This document shows positions 36,598-44,101 of a DNA stretch of 64,000 nucleotides, one piece after another (the stretch's first letter is position 1; each line of letters opens with the position of its first letter). The notes beneath the pieces were generated by a model. It was not told the origin of the DNA. It saw only the letters and a list, made by a program, of their open reading frames with translations, and did not search any database. A program made the translations under genes and the position numbers. Source of the stretch: Marinomonas vulgaris (lineage in GTDB: Bacteria > Pseudomonadota > Gammaproteobacteria > Pseudomonadales > Marinomonadaceae); NCBI RefSeq assembly GCF_018145875.1, contig NZ_JAGSSV010000011.1, positions 1-64,000 of the forward strand, given 5' to 3'.

Positions 36598-36861
36598 ATG
36601 TTAGGGGTTCGATTGGACAAGCAGCTTGAAAGTCGCCTAACGGCTTTAGCAGCTAAAACACAGCGTTCTAAAAGCGTGTTGGCGAAAGAAGCCTTAACGC
36701 GCTACATCGAGGAAGAAGAAGCCAAGCAGCGTGAAAATCAGCTGGCTGAGTCGCGTTGGGAGGAATATCAAACATCAGGAGACACTGTGGACAATCAAAC
36801 CATGGTGACTTGGATGGAGTCTTGGGGGACAGAGCAGGAAAAGCCATGTCCTGTGAAATAG
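36598..36861 (+). CDS. Antitoxin, ribbon-helix-helix type (RelB/ParD-like)
   Basis: An 87-residue protein. The first 45 residues form a ribbon-helix-helix DNA-binding fold (MLGVRLDKQLESRLTALAAK, then TQRSKSVLAKEALTRYIEE). The acidic tail would wrap the toxin. AGGTGG lies before the ATG. It overlaps the toxin gene by 16 bases. Like other such antitoxins it probably represses its own promoter in the 110-base gap after radC. Exact family (RelB, ParD or StbD) cannot be fixed by eye. Confidence 0.85.
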   Translation: MLGVRLDKQLESRLTALAAKTQRSKSVLAKEALTRYIEEEEAKQRENQLAESRWEEYQTSGDTVDNQTMVTWMESWGTEQEKPCPVK

Positions 36862-37136
36862 TTTGGTTACCAAGTGCATCGAGAGATGTGTTTCGGCTTC
36901 GAGACTTCATTAAAGAGAACAACCCGATTGCTGCGCAGCGTGCAGCAAAACGGATTATTCATGGTGTGAATGTACTGCAAAACAACCCCGAAGCGGGTGT
37001 TCTTGTTGCAGATACTGATGGCTTTAGAGATTTGATGCTGCCTTTTGGCTCAGGTGAATACATTATTCGATATCGGCTGAACAGCAAAGGTCACGTTGTT
37101 ATCGTACGAGTACGACACAGCAAAGAGGCGAACTAA
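36846..37136 (+). CDS. Toxin, RelE/ParE superfamily
   Basis: A 96-residue toxin. The fold is suggested by CEIVWLPSASRDVFRLRDFI at the start, AAKRIIHGVNVLQNNPEAG in the middle and GEYIIRYRLNSKGHVVIVRVRHSKE at the end, where Arg and His residues typical of the family lie. ParE-type relatives poison gyrase and RelE types cleave mRNA on the ribosome; the ending RVRHSKE is common to ParE-like members. ATG 36846 sits inside the antitoxin gene. No mobile element surrounds the pair. Confidence 0.85.
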   Translation: MSCEIVWLPSASRDVFRLRDFIKENNPIAAQRAAKRIIHGVNVLQNNPEAGVLVADTDGFRDLMLPFGSGEYIIRYRLNSKGHVVIVRVRHSKEAN

Positions 37137-37266
37137 TCTCTGTGAAGTCAGTCGCCTTTGGAATCAGCCTCCATTCTAAATTGATCATTTTTTAACAAAA
37201 GAATTGCTCAAAGGGTAGGCTTATGGGATTATACGCGCCGCTATATCCTCGGTACGGGATTTTTTT

Positions 37267-37311
37267 GATTCATAAGGAATCATGCTCCGCCTGAGGAAGT
37301 GAAACACTTCC
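37267..37311 (+). promoter_or_regulatory. Hairpins in the rpmB-rpmG leader
   Basis: The 208-base gap before rpmB holds GATTC-N5-GAATC (37267-37281) and GGAAGTG-AAA-CACTTCC (37295-37311). A possible promoter lies upstream (TTGCTC 37204-37209, TTATAC 37229-37234, 19-bp spacer). The hairpins would be in the transcribed leader. A role in ribosomal-protein autoregulation is only a guess. Confidence 0.35.
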
Positions 37312-37344
37312 AATAATCTTCTGGATAGCAAAAGGTATTTAATT

Positions 37345-37581
37345 ATGTCTCGCGTATGTCAAGTTACTGGGAAACGCCCTGTTACAGGTAATAACGTTTC
37401 TCACTCAAAACGCCGTACTAAGCGTCGTTTTCTTCCAAACCTTCATTGGCACCGTTTTTGGGTCGAAGGTGAAAATCGCTACATCCGTTTACGTGTATCT
37501 TCTAAAGGTATGCGTATTATCGATAAAAAGGGCATCGAAACAGTTCTTGTTGAAATGCGCGCTAACGGCGAAAAAGTATAA
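37345..37581 (+). CDS. rpmB: 50S ribosomal protein L28
   Basis: A 78-residue ribosomal protein, same length as in E. coli. It starts [20 protein letters not shown] and contains [15 protein letters not shown]. No zinc-type CxxC pairs are present, so this is the cysteine-poor (C-minus) form. It is followed 11 bases later by rpmG, with AAGGATCTGAATC supplying the RBS of that gene. Confidence 0.98.
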   Translation: MSRVCQVTGKRPVTGNNVSHSKRRTKRRFLPNLHWHRFWVEGENRYIRLRVSSKGMRIIDKKGIETVLVEMRANGEKV

Positions 37582-37592
37582 GGATCTGAATC

Positions 37593-37763
37593 ATGGCTTC
37601 TAAAGGCGCTCGCGATTTAATTCGCATGGTATCTTCTGCTGGTACTGGTCACTTTTACACAACTGACAAGAACAAGCGAAATACTCCTGACAAACTTGAA
37701 ATGAAAAAGTTTGATCCAGTCGTACGTAAGCACGTTATGTACAAAGAAGCGAAAATTAAATAA
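37593..37763 (+). CDS. rpmG: 50S ribosomal protein L33
   Basis: A 56-residue frame from ATG 37593 to TAA 37761-37763, easily missed for its size. It starts [20 protein letters not shown], contains [20 protein letters not shown] and ends [10 protein letters not shown], a clear L33. It has no CxxC pairs, again the non-zinc form. AAGGA precedes the ATG. Together with rpmB it forms the standard operon, closed by a terminator. Confidence 0.98.
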   Translation: MASKGARDLIRMVSSAGTGHFYTTDKNKRNTPDKLEMKKFDPVVRKHVMYKEAKIK

Positions 37764-37784
37764 TTTTCGACTCTTGTCAAAAGG

Positions 37785-37810
37785 AACCGACTCATTGAGT
37801 CGGTTTTTTT
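37785..37810 (+). terminator. Rho-independent terminator of rpmB-rpmG
   Basis: AACCGACT (37785-37792) pairs with AGTCGGTT (37798-37805) over a 5-nt loop, followed by seven or more T's. It lies 21 bases after the rpmG stop. Confidence 0.92.
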
Positions 37811-37881
37811 GTATCTAGTAAAAGCCAATCGTTTGTTTGCTCAGTATGATGTAAATCTGTTTAACCAGTATTGAGGTGCGC

Positions 37882-38700
37882 ATGCCAGAATTACCCGAAG
37901 TGGAAACCACCCTGCGTGGCATAGAACCCAAGCTCATTGGTCGCTCGTTGGCCCGTGTTGATATTCGCCAGCCTAAGCTACGTTGGCCGATTACCCCCGA
38001 GTTGAGCACCGAGATGATCGGCGAAGCGATTACCCATTTGTCGCGCCGTGGTAAATACATTGGTGTGCACACCGCAAAGGGTACCTTGATTGTGCATCTG
38101 GGTATGTCGGGCAGTTTGTATTTTGTACCGGTGAATACACCGCCCATGTTTCACGATCATGTGGATTTCTGCTTTGCCGACGACGATGTGTGGCTCAGAT
38201 ACACAGACCCAAGGCGTTTTGGGGCGATTTTATGGACAAACGACGATTGGAACGAACATGAGTTGATCAGGAACCTTGGCCCTGAGCCCTTGTCCGAGGC
38301 TTTTAATGTAGATCAGTTATACGCTCGCGCCAAAGGGCGAAAAGTGCCAATCAAAACCTTTATTATGGACAGCAAGGTCGTGGTCGGTGTGGGCAATATT
38401 TACGCCAACGAAGCCTTGTTTCAAGCGGGCATTCGCCCTGATCGGTTAGCGGGGAAAATCAGTAAGGCGCGTTTGGCGCGACTTGTTGAATGCATCAAAG
38501 TGGTGCTGGCGGCTGCGATTAAACAGGGCGGCACCACCTTAAAAGACTTTGTTGGTGGTGACGGCAAGCCAGGTTACTTCAAACAAGAGCTGGCTGTGTA
38601 TGGTCGAGCAGGCCAGCCCTGCGTCACCTGTAAAGCGCCTTTGACAGAAATTCGCCAAGCACAACGTAGTACTGTATTCTGTCGCCATTGCCAATCTTGA
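37882..38700 (+). CDS. mutM: Formamidopyrimidine-DNA glycosylase
   Basis: A 272-residue base-excision repair enzyme that removes 8-oxoguanine and opened purines. The catalytic N-terminal Pro and Glu of MPELPEVETTLRG fix the start at ATG 37882, since Pro2 must become the first residue; GTG 37876 is rejected. Other motifs are HLGMSGSLYF, GVGNIYANEALF and the C-terminal zinc finger CVTCKAPL...CRHC. GAGG lies before the ATG. It follows the ribosomal pair, a common order. Confidence 0.97.
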   Translation: MPELPEVETTLRGIEPKLIGRSLARVDIRQPKLRWPITPELSTEMIGEAITHLSRRGKYIGVHTAKGTLIVHLGMSGSLYFVPVNTPPMFHDHVDFCFADDDVWLRYTDPRRFGAILWTNDDWNEHELIRNLGPEPLSEAFNVDQLYARAKGRKVPIKTFIMDSKVVVGVGNIYANEALFQAGIRPDRLAGKISKARLARLVECIKVVLAAAIKQGGTTLKDFVGGDGKPGYFKQELAVYGRAGQPCVTCKAPLTEIRQAQRSTVFCRHCQS

Positions 38701-38920
38701 CCAACTGTTTAGAATTAGGCATAAGAATTGCTGCTTGCCTTCATCCAAGGGCTAACGCGCGCTAATACGTGTAAGAATGTGGCGTAAAATGTGCAGATTA
38801 CATTGCGATGTGGCTTTAATGGGTTTATTTTTGACCAGTTAGGCAGAGTTCATCGTTGCTTAGGTTAAATGCTCAGAGTAAATACAAAACAAGATTACTT
38901 ATTATAAAAGAGGAATTGGA

Positions 38921-39910
38921 ATGAAAGCTGTTTTTCTTGCGTCCATCACAGCCTTGGCTGTTTCATCCAGCTTGGCACAAGCGGCTGATCCTGCCGTGGT
39001 ATACGATCAGGCGGGTAAATTTGATAAGTCCTTCAATGAAGGCGTTTTCAACGGTGTTAAGCAATACACGGCAGAAACCGGTATTCAGGTTCGTGAATTT
39101 GAACCGAAAAACGAAGCCCAGGTTGAGCAAGGCTTACGTCGTCTAGCAAAACGCGGTTATTCTCCTATCGTTACCGTGGGGTTCAACATGACCTCAGCGG
39201 TGGAAAAAGTAGCGAAAGATTTTCCTAACATCAATTTCACGCTTATTGACGGTGTGATTGAACTGCCAAACGTGCAATCTGTGGTGTTTAAAGAGCACGA
39301 AGGCTCCTTTATCGTTGGTGCCTTGGCGGCCATGGCGTCTAAAACCGACACAGTCGGCTTTGTTGGCGGTATGGATATTCCTTTGGTACGTAAATTCGGT
39401 TGTGGCTATGAGCAAGGCGTGAAATACACCACGTCCAATGCCACCGTATTGCAAAACATGACTGGCTCTACCGGCGCGGCGTTTAACGACCCAACTAAGG
39501 GCTCAGAATTGGCAAAAAGCCAGTTTTCTAAAGGCGCAGACGTCGTCTTCGCAGCCGCAGGCGGAACCGGTATCGGTGTCTACCAAGCCGCGAAAGACGA
39601 AGGTAAATTCGCCATCGGCGTAGACTCTAACCAAAACCATATCCAACCAGGCACCATGCTGACTTCTATGGTGAAGCGTGTTGACCAAGCGGCTTACAAA
39701 ACCTACAAAGACGCGGCAGCAGGCACTTGGAAACCCGGTCTAGTGGTCTTGGGCTTAGCCGAAGGCGGTGTAGATTGGGCGCAAGATGAAAACAACGCTA
39801 GCCTTATTAGCGCCGATATGAAAGCGAAAATCAGCGACATCCGTGCGAAGATCATCAGTGGTGAGATTCAAGTGCACGACTACATGTCAGATAACACATG
39901 TAACTACTAA
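38921..39910 (+). CDS. BMP family nucleoside ABC transporter, substrate-binding protein
   Basis: A 329-residue periplasmic binding protein of the BMP/PnrA family. The signal peptide ends near LAQAADPAVV; then YDQAGKFDKSFNEGVFNGV, DGVIELPNVQSVVFKEHEGSFIVGALAAM and GFVGGMDIPLVRKFGCGYEQGVKY, all typical of nucleoside-binding members. AGAGGAATTGGA precedes the ATG. With the following ATPase, two permeases and cytidine deaminase it makes a nucleoside uptake and salvage operon. A hairpin right after the gene should favour its own expression. The 220-base gap upstream should carry the operon promoter; no riboswitch was recognised there. Confidence 0.94.
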   Translation: MKAVFLASITALAVSSSLAQAADPAVVYDQAGKFDKSFNEGVFNGVKQYTAETGIQVREFEPKNEAQVEQGLRRLAKRGYSPIVTVGFNMTSAVEKVAKDFPNINFTLIDGVIELPNVQSVVFKEHEGSFIVGALAAMASKTDTVGFVGGMDIPLVRKFGCGYEQGVKYTTSNATVLQNMTGSTGAAFNDPTKGSELAKSQFSKGADVVFAAAGGTGIGVYQAAKDEGKFAIGVDSNQNHIQPGTMLTSMVKRVDQAAYKTYKDAAAGTWKPGLVVLGLAEGGVDWAQDENNASLISADMKAKISDIRAKIISGEIQVHDYMSDNTCNY

Positions 39911-39922
39911 CGTATTGAAAGA

Positions 39923-39959
39923 AACAGTTGTCGGCCTCGTGCTGGCAGCTGTTTTTTTT
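39923..39959 (+). terminator. Terminator/attenuator after the nucleoside-binding protein gene
   Basis: AACAGTTGTCGG pairs imperfectly (with G-U pairs) with CTGGCAGCTGTT around a short loop, followed by a run of eight T's. It sits about 13 bases after the stop and 43 before the ATPase gene, so read-through must be partial for the downstream genes to be expressed. Confidence 0.72.
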
Positions 39960-40002
39960 GCTTTAGTGCGTTCCATTATAAGCAGATAAAATGACTTGAT
40001 AT

Positions 40003-41577
40003 ATGACGAATAAAACCATGCCATACGCAATCGAATTGCGAGACATCAGCAAACGTTTTGGTGCCGTACAGGCCAATAAAGACATTTGCTTACAAGTAGC
40101 CGCTGGCACCATTCACGGTATTATTGGTGAAAATGGTGCGGGCAAATCCACTCTGATGAGCATCATATATGGCTTTTACGAAGCTGATAGTGGGCACATC
40201 GAAGTAGACGGCCAGCGTGTGCAGATCCGCAGTTCAGAAGACGCGATTCAAGCCGGCATCGGTATGGTGCATCAGCACTTTATGTTGGTGGAAACCTTCA
40301 CCGTGCTGGAAAACGTCATGTTGGGCGCCGAAGGCGGTGCGTTATTAAAACAAGGCATAGACGCCGCACGAATCGAATTGCAACGCTTGGCAGAAGAATA
40401 CAGCCTCGACATCGACGTAGACGCCATTGTGGAAGAATTACCGGTCGGCTTGCAGCAGCGAGTCGAGATATTAAAAGCCCTGTACCGTGGCGCGCGGATC
40501 TTAATCCTCGACGAACCCACAGGTGTGCTCACTCCCCAAGAAGCGGACCATTTATTCCGCATTTTAAAAGCCCTAAAAGAACAGGGCGTGACCGTATTAT
40601 TGATCACTCACAAACTGCGTGAAATCATGGCGTCTACCGACAATGTGTCGGTGATGCGCCAAGGGGAAATGGTCGCTCACCGCGAAACGGCTCACACCAG
40701 CAAAGAAGAATTAGCGGAGCTGATGGTCGGTAAAAAAGTCCGTCTTACCGTTAACAAAGACGAAGCCAAACCAAGCCAAGTATTGCTCTCAGCCAAGCAT
40801 GTATCGCAATTCGACAGCCAAGGGGTGAAGCGCCTAAAAGACGTTAGTTTAGAACTGCGCGCTGGAGAAATCCTCGGCATTGCTGGCGTATCTGGCAATG
40901 GCCAAAGTGAACTGCTCAACGTGCTGTCTGGTATCACGACAATGGATGAAGGCGAGATCGAATTCGCCGGTGAAACCATCAGTGCAAAAACACCGAAAAA
41001 CGCCGCTCAAATGCGCGATTTGAAAATGGCCCACGTACCAGAAGATCGCCACAAAATGGGCTTGGTGACGGGCTTTGAAGCGTACGAAGCCGCGGTACTG
41101 GGCTATCACAATTCCGCCGCTTATAACGGCAAAATCCTGATGAACCGCCAAGCCATGCTCGACGAATGCAAAACGCGCATGGCCGCATGGGACGTGCGTC
41201 CGCCCAATCCGCACCTGAAAACCGCGAATTTTTCCGGCGGTAATCAACAAAAAATTGTTATTGCACGGGAAGTAGAACAAAACCCCGATGTCTTGTTGAT
41301 TGGCCAACCAACTCGCGGTGTGGACATTGGTGCGATCGAAAACATACATGAACAAATCGTAAAATTACGCGATTCCGGCAAAGCCATTTTGCTGGTGTCG
41401 GTAGAATTGGATGAAATTATGGCGTTAAGTGACCGCATTCTAGTGATGTTTGACGGGGCAGTGGTGGGTCAACTCGACGCGAAAGATGCCGACGAGCGTA
41501 CCCTAGGTTTGATGATGGCAAACGCCTTCACCGATCCAGACAGTGAGCAAAGCAACGAAAAAGGAGCCGCGGTATGA
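40003..41577 (+). CDS. Nucleoside ABC transporter ATP-binding protein (double ATPase)
   Basis: A 524-residue protein with two fused ABC domains, as in the NupO/YufO and sugar RbsA class. The first has Walker A GENGAGKST (about 44-52) and LILDEPTGVL. The second has the variant GVSGNGQSE and signature FSGGNQQK, with Walker B VLLIGQPTRG. Energises import through the two following permeases. ATG 40003 is used, though ATG 40018 (MPYAIELRD) is equally possible because no strong RBS marks either. Its end overlaps the first permease by four bases. Confidence 0.93.
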   Translation: MTNKTMPYAIELRDISKRFGAVQANKDICLQVAAGTIHGIIGENGAGKSTLMSIIYGFYEADSGHIEVDGQRVQIRSSEDAIQAGIGMVHQHFMLVETFTVLENVMLGAEGGALLKQGIDAARIELQRLAEEYSLDIDVDAIVEELPVGLQQRVEILKALYRGARILILDEPTGVLTPQEADHLFRILKALKEQGVTVLLITHKLREIMASTDNVSVMRQGEMVAHRETAHTSKEELAELMVGKKVRLTVNKDEAKPSQVLLSAKHVSQFDSQGVKRLKDVSLELRAGEILGIAGVSGNGQSELLNVLSGITTMDEGEIEFAGETISAKTPKNAAQMRDLKMAHVPEDRHKMGLVTGFEAYEAAVLGYHNSAAYNGKILMNRQAMLDECKTRMAAWDVRPPNPHLKTANFSGGNQQKIVIAREVEQNPDVLLIGQPTRGVDIGAIENIHEQIVKLRDSGKAILLVSVELDEIMALSDRILVMFDGAVVGQLDAKDADERTLGLMMANAFTDPDSEQSNEKGAAV

Positions 41578-42671
41578 GTCAGGCAAAAGTACCGGCGTGG
41601 GTCAATGTTGCCCTGATTCCGATTTTAAACATCTTGCTGGCGTTTTTGGTGTCTGGCTTGGTGATCCTTGCCATCGGCGAAAACCCTATTGAAGCCGCGG
41701 GCTACCTGATTTACGGCGCTTTTGGTTACGATGAAGGCATTGGCTACACCTTGTATTACGCCACCAACTTGATCTTCACGGGGCTGGCGGTGTCGGTTGC
41801 CTTTAAGGGCGGCTTGTTTAACATCGGCGGCGAAGGCCAAGCGTATATTGGTGGCTTGGGCGTGGGCTTAATTTGTTTGTCCCTCGATCACACCATGCCA
41901 TTTTACGTGATTGCGCCCTTGGCGATCATAGGCGCGGCGGTGTTTGGTGCCGCTTGGGGTTACATTCCCGCGTATTTACAAGCTCGTCGTGGCAGTCACA
42001 TTGTTATTACCACCATCATGTTCAACTTTATTGCCTCGTCCTTGATGGTTTACCTGATCGTCAATTGGTTAAAAGAAGACGGCCGCATGGCACCGAACAG
42101 CCGAACCTTTGAAGAAAACGCTTGGCTGCCGTATTTGCACGAACTCTTATCCCCATTGGGCATTGATATCGGCGATTCGCCACTGAACTTGGCGTTCATC
42201 TGGGCACTCTTGTGCTGTGTGTTTGTCTGGGGCTTGGTGTGGCACACCCGCTGGGGTTACCAGCTTCGTACTTTGGGCACCAACCCAACGGCGGCCCGTT
42301 ACGCCGGTATCGACACGGCAAAAGTCACCATCTGGGCCATGCTCATTTCTGGTGGTTTAGCGGGGTTTGTGGGCTTAAACGAGATCATGGGCGTGAACCA
42401 CAACTTGCTGCTGAACTTCACCGCAGGTTACGGCTTTGCCGGAATTGCCGTGGCGCTGATGGGACGAAATAGCCCGATTGGTATTATTCTGGCAGCGATT
42501 TTGTTTGGTGCTTTGTACCAAGGCGGCGCTGAGCTGGCGTTTGAAATTCCAACCATCACACCGGAAATTGTCGTGGTGATTCAAGGTTTGGTTATCTTGT
42601 TCTCTGGTGCGCTTGAACATATGTTTAAAGATCGTATCGAAGGCTTTTTTATTCGCAGAGCGGTCGCGTAG
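41574..42671 (+). CDS. Nucleoside ABC transporter permease 1
   Basis: A 365-residue inner-membrane permease of the BPD_transp_2 family (NupP/YufP type), with about ten hydrophobic segments. The signature NIGGEGQAYIGGLGVG (about 82-97) and the loop TNPTAARYAGIDTAKVTIWAMLISG, which contacts the ATPase, are clear. ATG 41574 overlaps the ATPase stop (ATGA). It is followed nine bases later by the second permease, and the two form a heterodimeric channel. Confidence 0.93.
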   Translation: MSQAKVPAWVNVALIPILNILLAFLVSGLVILAIGENPIEAAGYLIYGAFGYDEGIGYTLYYATNLIFTGLAVSVAFKGGLFNIGGEGQAYIGGLGVGLICLSLDHTMPFYVIAPLAIIGAAVFGAAWGYIPAYLQARRGSHIVITTIMFNFIASSLMVYLIVNWLKEDGRMAPNSRTFEENAWLPYLHELLSPLGIDIGDSPLNLAFIWALLCCVFVWGLVWHTRWGYQLRTLGTNPTAARYAGIDTAKVTIWAMLISGGLAGFVGLNEIMGVNHNLLLNFTAGYGFAGIAVALMGRNSPIGIILAAILFGALYQGGAELAFEIPTITPEIVVVIQGLVILFSGALEHMFKDRIEGFFIRRAVA

Positions 42672-42680
42672 GGGAAAAAT

Positions 42681-43649
42681 ATGTTTGAAACATTGGTACT
42701 CATGTTAGACGCGACCATGCGTGTGTCTACGCCGTTGATTTTAGCGGCCTTGGCGGGTTTGTACTCAGAACGTGCGGGCATTGTGGACATCGGCTTGGAA
42801 GGCAAAATATTGGGCAGCGCTTTTGCCGCCGCGGCGGCCGCGGCGGTGTTTGGTTCCGCGTGGATCGGCCTAGTGTTCGGCATTCTGGCGTCGGTGTCCT
42901 TGGCGATGATTCACGGCTTTGCTTGTATTACCCACCGGGGCGATCACATCGTCTCGGGCGTGGCGATCAACACCATAGTGGCGGGCTTAACGGTGACCTT
43001 GTCGATGCATTGGTTCGGCATGGGCGGACAAACGCCTGCGTTATCGGGCGATGCGCGCTTCTTAGAAATTACCTTCCCATTCGCCGACGCTTTGCGCGAT
43101 GTACCGGTTCTGGGGCTGATTTATTCCGACTTATTGAGCGGCCATAATATCTTGGTGTATCTGGCTTTCTTAATGGTGCCAGTGACCTACTGGGTTATCT
43201 ACAAAACGCGCTTCGGTCTGCGCCTTCGTGCGGTGGGTGAAAACCCTCATGCGGTGGACACAGCGGGGATCTCTGTGGCTTTTATTCGTTACCGCGCCTT
43301 GATCGTGTGTGGCATCTTATGTGGCTTAGCGGGGGCATATTTGTCCACCGCGCACAACGCGGGCTTCTTAAAAGACATGAGCGCGGGTAAGGGCTACATG
43401 GCCTTGGCGGCCTTGATCTTTGGTAAATGGCGTCCTGTGCCTGTGTTGTTCGCCTGCTTGTTGTTTGGCTTCCTAGACGCTGTTGCGATTCGCATGCAGG
43501 GTGTGGTGATTCCAGGCATTGGTGAAGTACCAGTGCAAGCGATCGAAGTCTTACCATACGTGCTAACTGTTTTACTGTTGGCGGGCTTTATCGGCAAAGC
43601 GGTTGGGCCAAAAGCCATTGGCCGACCCTATGTGAAAGAGCGAGCTTGA
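42681..43649 (+). CDS. Nucleoside ABC transporter permease 2
   Basis: A 322-residue inner-membrane permease (NupQ/YufQ type) with about nine hydrophobic segments. It opens with the family pattern LVLMLDATMRVSTPLILAALAG and YSERAGIVDIGLEGKIL (about 28-44), and has VGENPHAVDTAGISVAFIRYRAL as the coupling loop. It stops two bases before the cytidine deaminase ATG, tying transport to salvage. Confidence 0.93.
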   Translation: MFETLVLMLDATMRVSTPLILAALAGLYSERAGIVDIGLEGKILGSAFAAAAAAAVFGSAWIGLVFGILASVSLAMIHGFACITHRGDHIVSGVAINTIVAGLTVTLSMHWFGMGGQTPALSGDARFLEITFPFADALRDVPVLGLIYSDLLSGHNILVYLAFLMVPVTYWVIYKTRFGLRLRAVGENPHAVDTAGISVAFIRYRALIVCGILCGLAGAYLSTAHNAGFLKDMSAGKGYMALAALIFGKWRPVPVLFACLLFGFLDAVAIRMQGVVIPGIGEVPVQAIEVLPYVLTVLLLAGFIGKAVGPKAIGRPYVKERA

Positions 43650-43650
43650 T

Positions 43651-44055
43651 ATGACCAATAAAGTATTGCTTACTTTTGCCAATGCCGCGATGAATAAGGC
43701 CTATGTGCCTTATTCCCGCTTTCAAGTGGGCGCGGCGATTGAAACCAGCTCCGGTGAAATCTACTCCGGTTGTAACGTGGAAAACGCCGCCTATCCAGAA
43801 GGCACTTGCGCCGAGGCGGGGGCCATCGCCGCCATGGTGCTCGGCGGCGACACGCAAATCAAACACATTTATGTGATGGGAAAGGGTGAGAATCTCGTCA
43901 CTCCCTGTGGTGGCTGTCGCCAAAAAATTCGTGAGTTTTCCAGCCTCGATACCCAGATTCACATCTGTGACGAAAACGGCGTACGCAAAACCCTCACCAT
44001 GGAAGAACTATTGCCGTTTTCTTTTGGGCCAGAAAACCTCTCACCTGAAAACTAA
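43651..44055 (+). CDS. cdd: Cytidine deaminase
   Basis: A 134-residue zinc enzyme that deaminates cytidine and deoxycytidine to uridine forms. The catalytic motifs are GCNVENAAYPEGTCAEAGAI (CAE, with Glu as proton shuttle) and PCGGCRQKIREF (PCxxC zinc ligands). It is the small tetrameric type. As the last gene of the nucleoside import operon it would process imported cytidine. Its stop codon lies in the first unit of a four-copy tandem repeat. Confidence 0.96.
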   Translation: MTNKVLLTFANAAMNKAYVPYSRFQVGAAIETSSGEIYSGCNVENAAYPEGTCAEAGAIAAMVLGGDTQIKHIYVMGKGENLVTPCGGCRQKIREFSSLDTQIHICDENGVRKTLTMEELLPFSFGPENLSPEN

Positions 44056-44101
44056 GTGCCTGAAACTAAGTGCCTGAAACTGAGTGTTTGAGACTTAGTT
44101 T
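44045..44101. repeat. Four-copy 14-bp tandem repeat spanning two gene ends
   Basis: Units are CTGAAAACTAAGTGC (44045-44059), CTGAAACTAAGTGC (44060-44073), CTGAAACTGAGTGT (44074-44087) and TTGAGACTTAGTTT (44088-44101), the last diverged. The first unit contains the cdd stop and the last contains the stop of the convergent acyltransferase gene. GAAACTAAGT (44062-44071) and ACTTAGTTTC (44093-44102) also form an inverted pair, so a hairpin is possible. Confidence 0.8.

Noticed and set aside
36488-36603. Short frame starting right after radC (MKRVYILRGD...)
   Set aside because: It has no ribosome binding site of its own beyond the radC end and overlaps the antitoxin start; it is better read as the promoter region of the toxin-antitoxin pair.
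38701-38920. Purine riboswitch before the nucleoside importer
   Set aside because: The conserved core of the purine aptamer is not present in the 220-base leader region.
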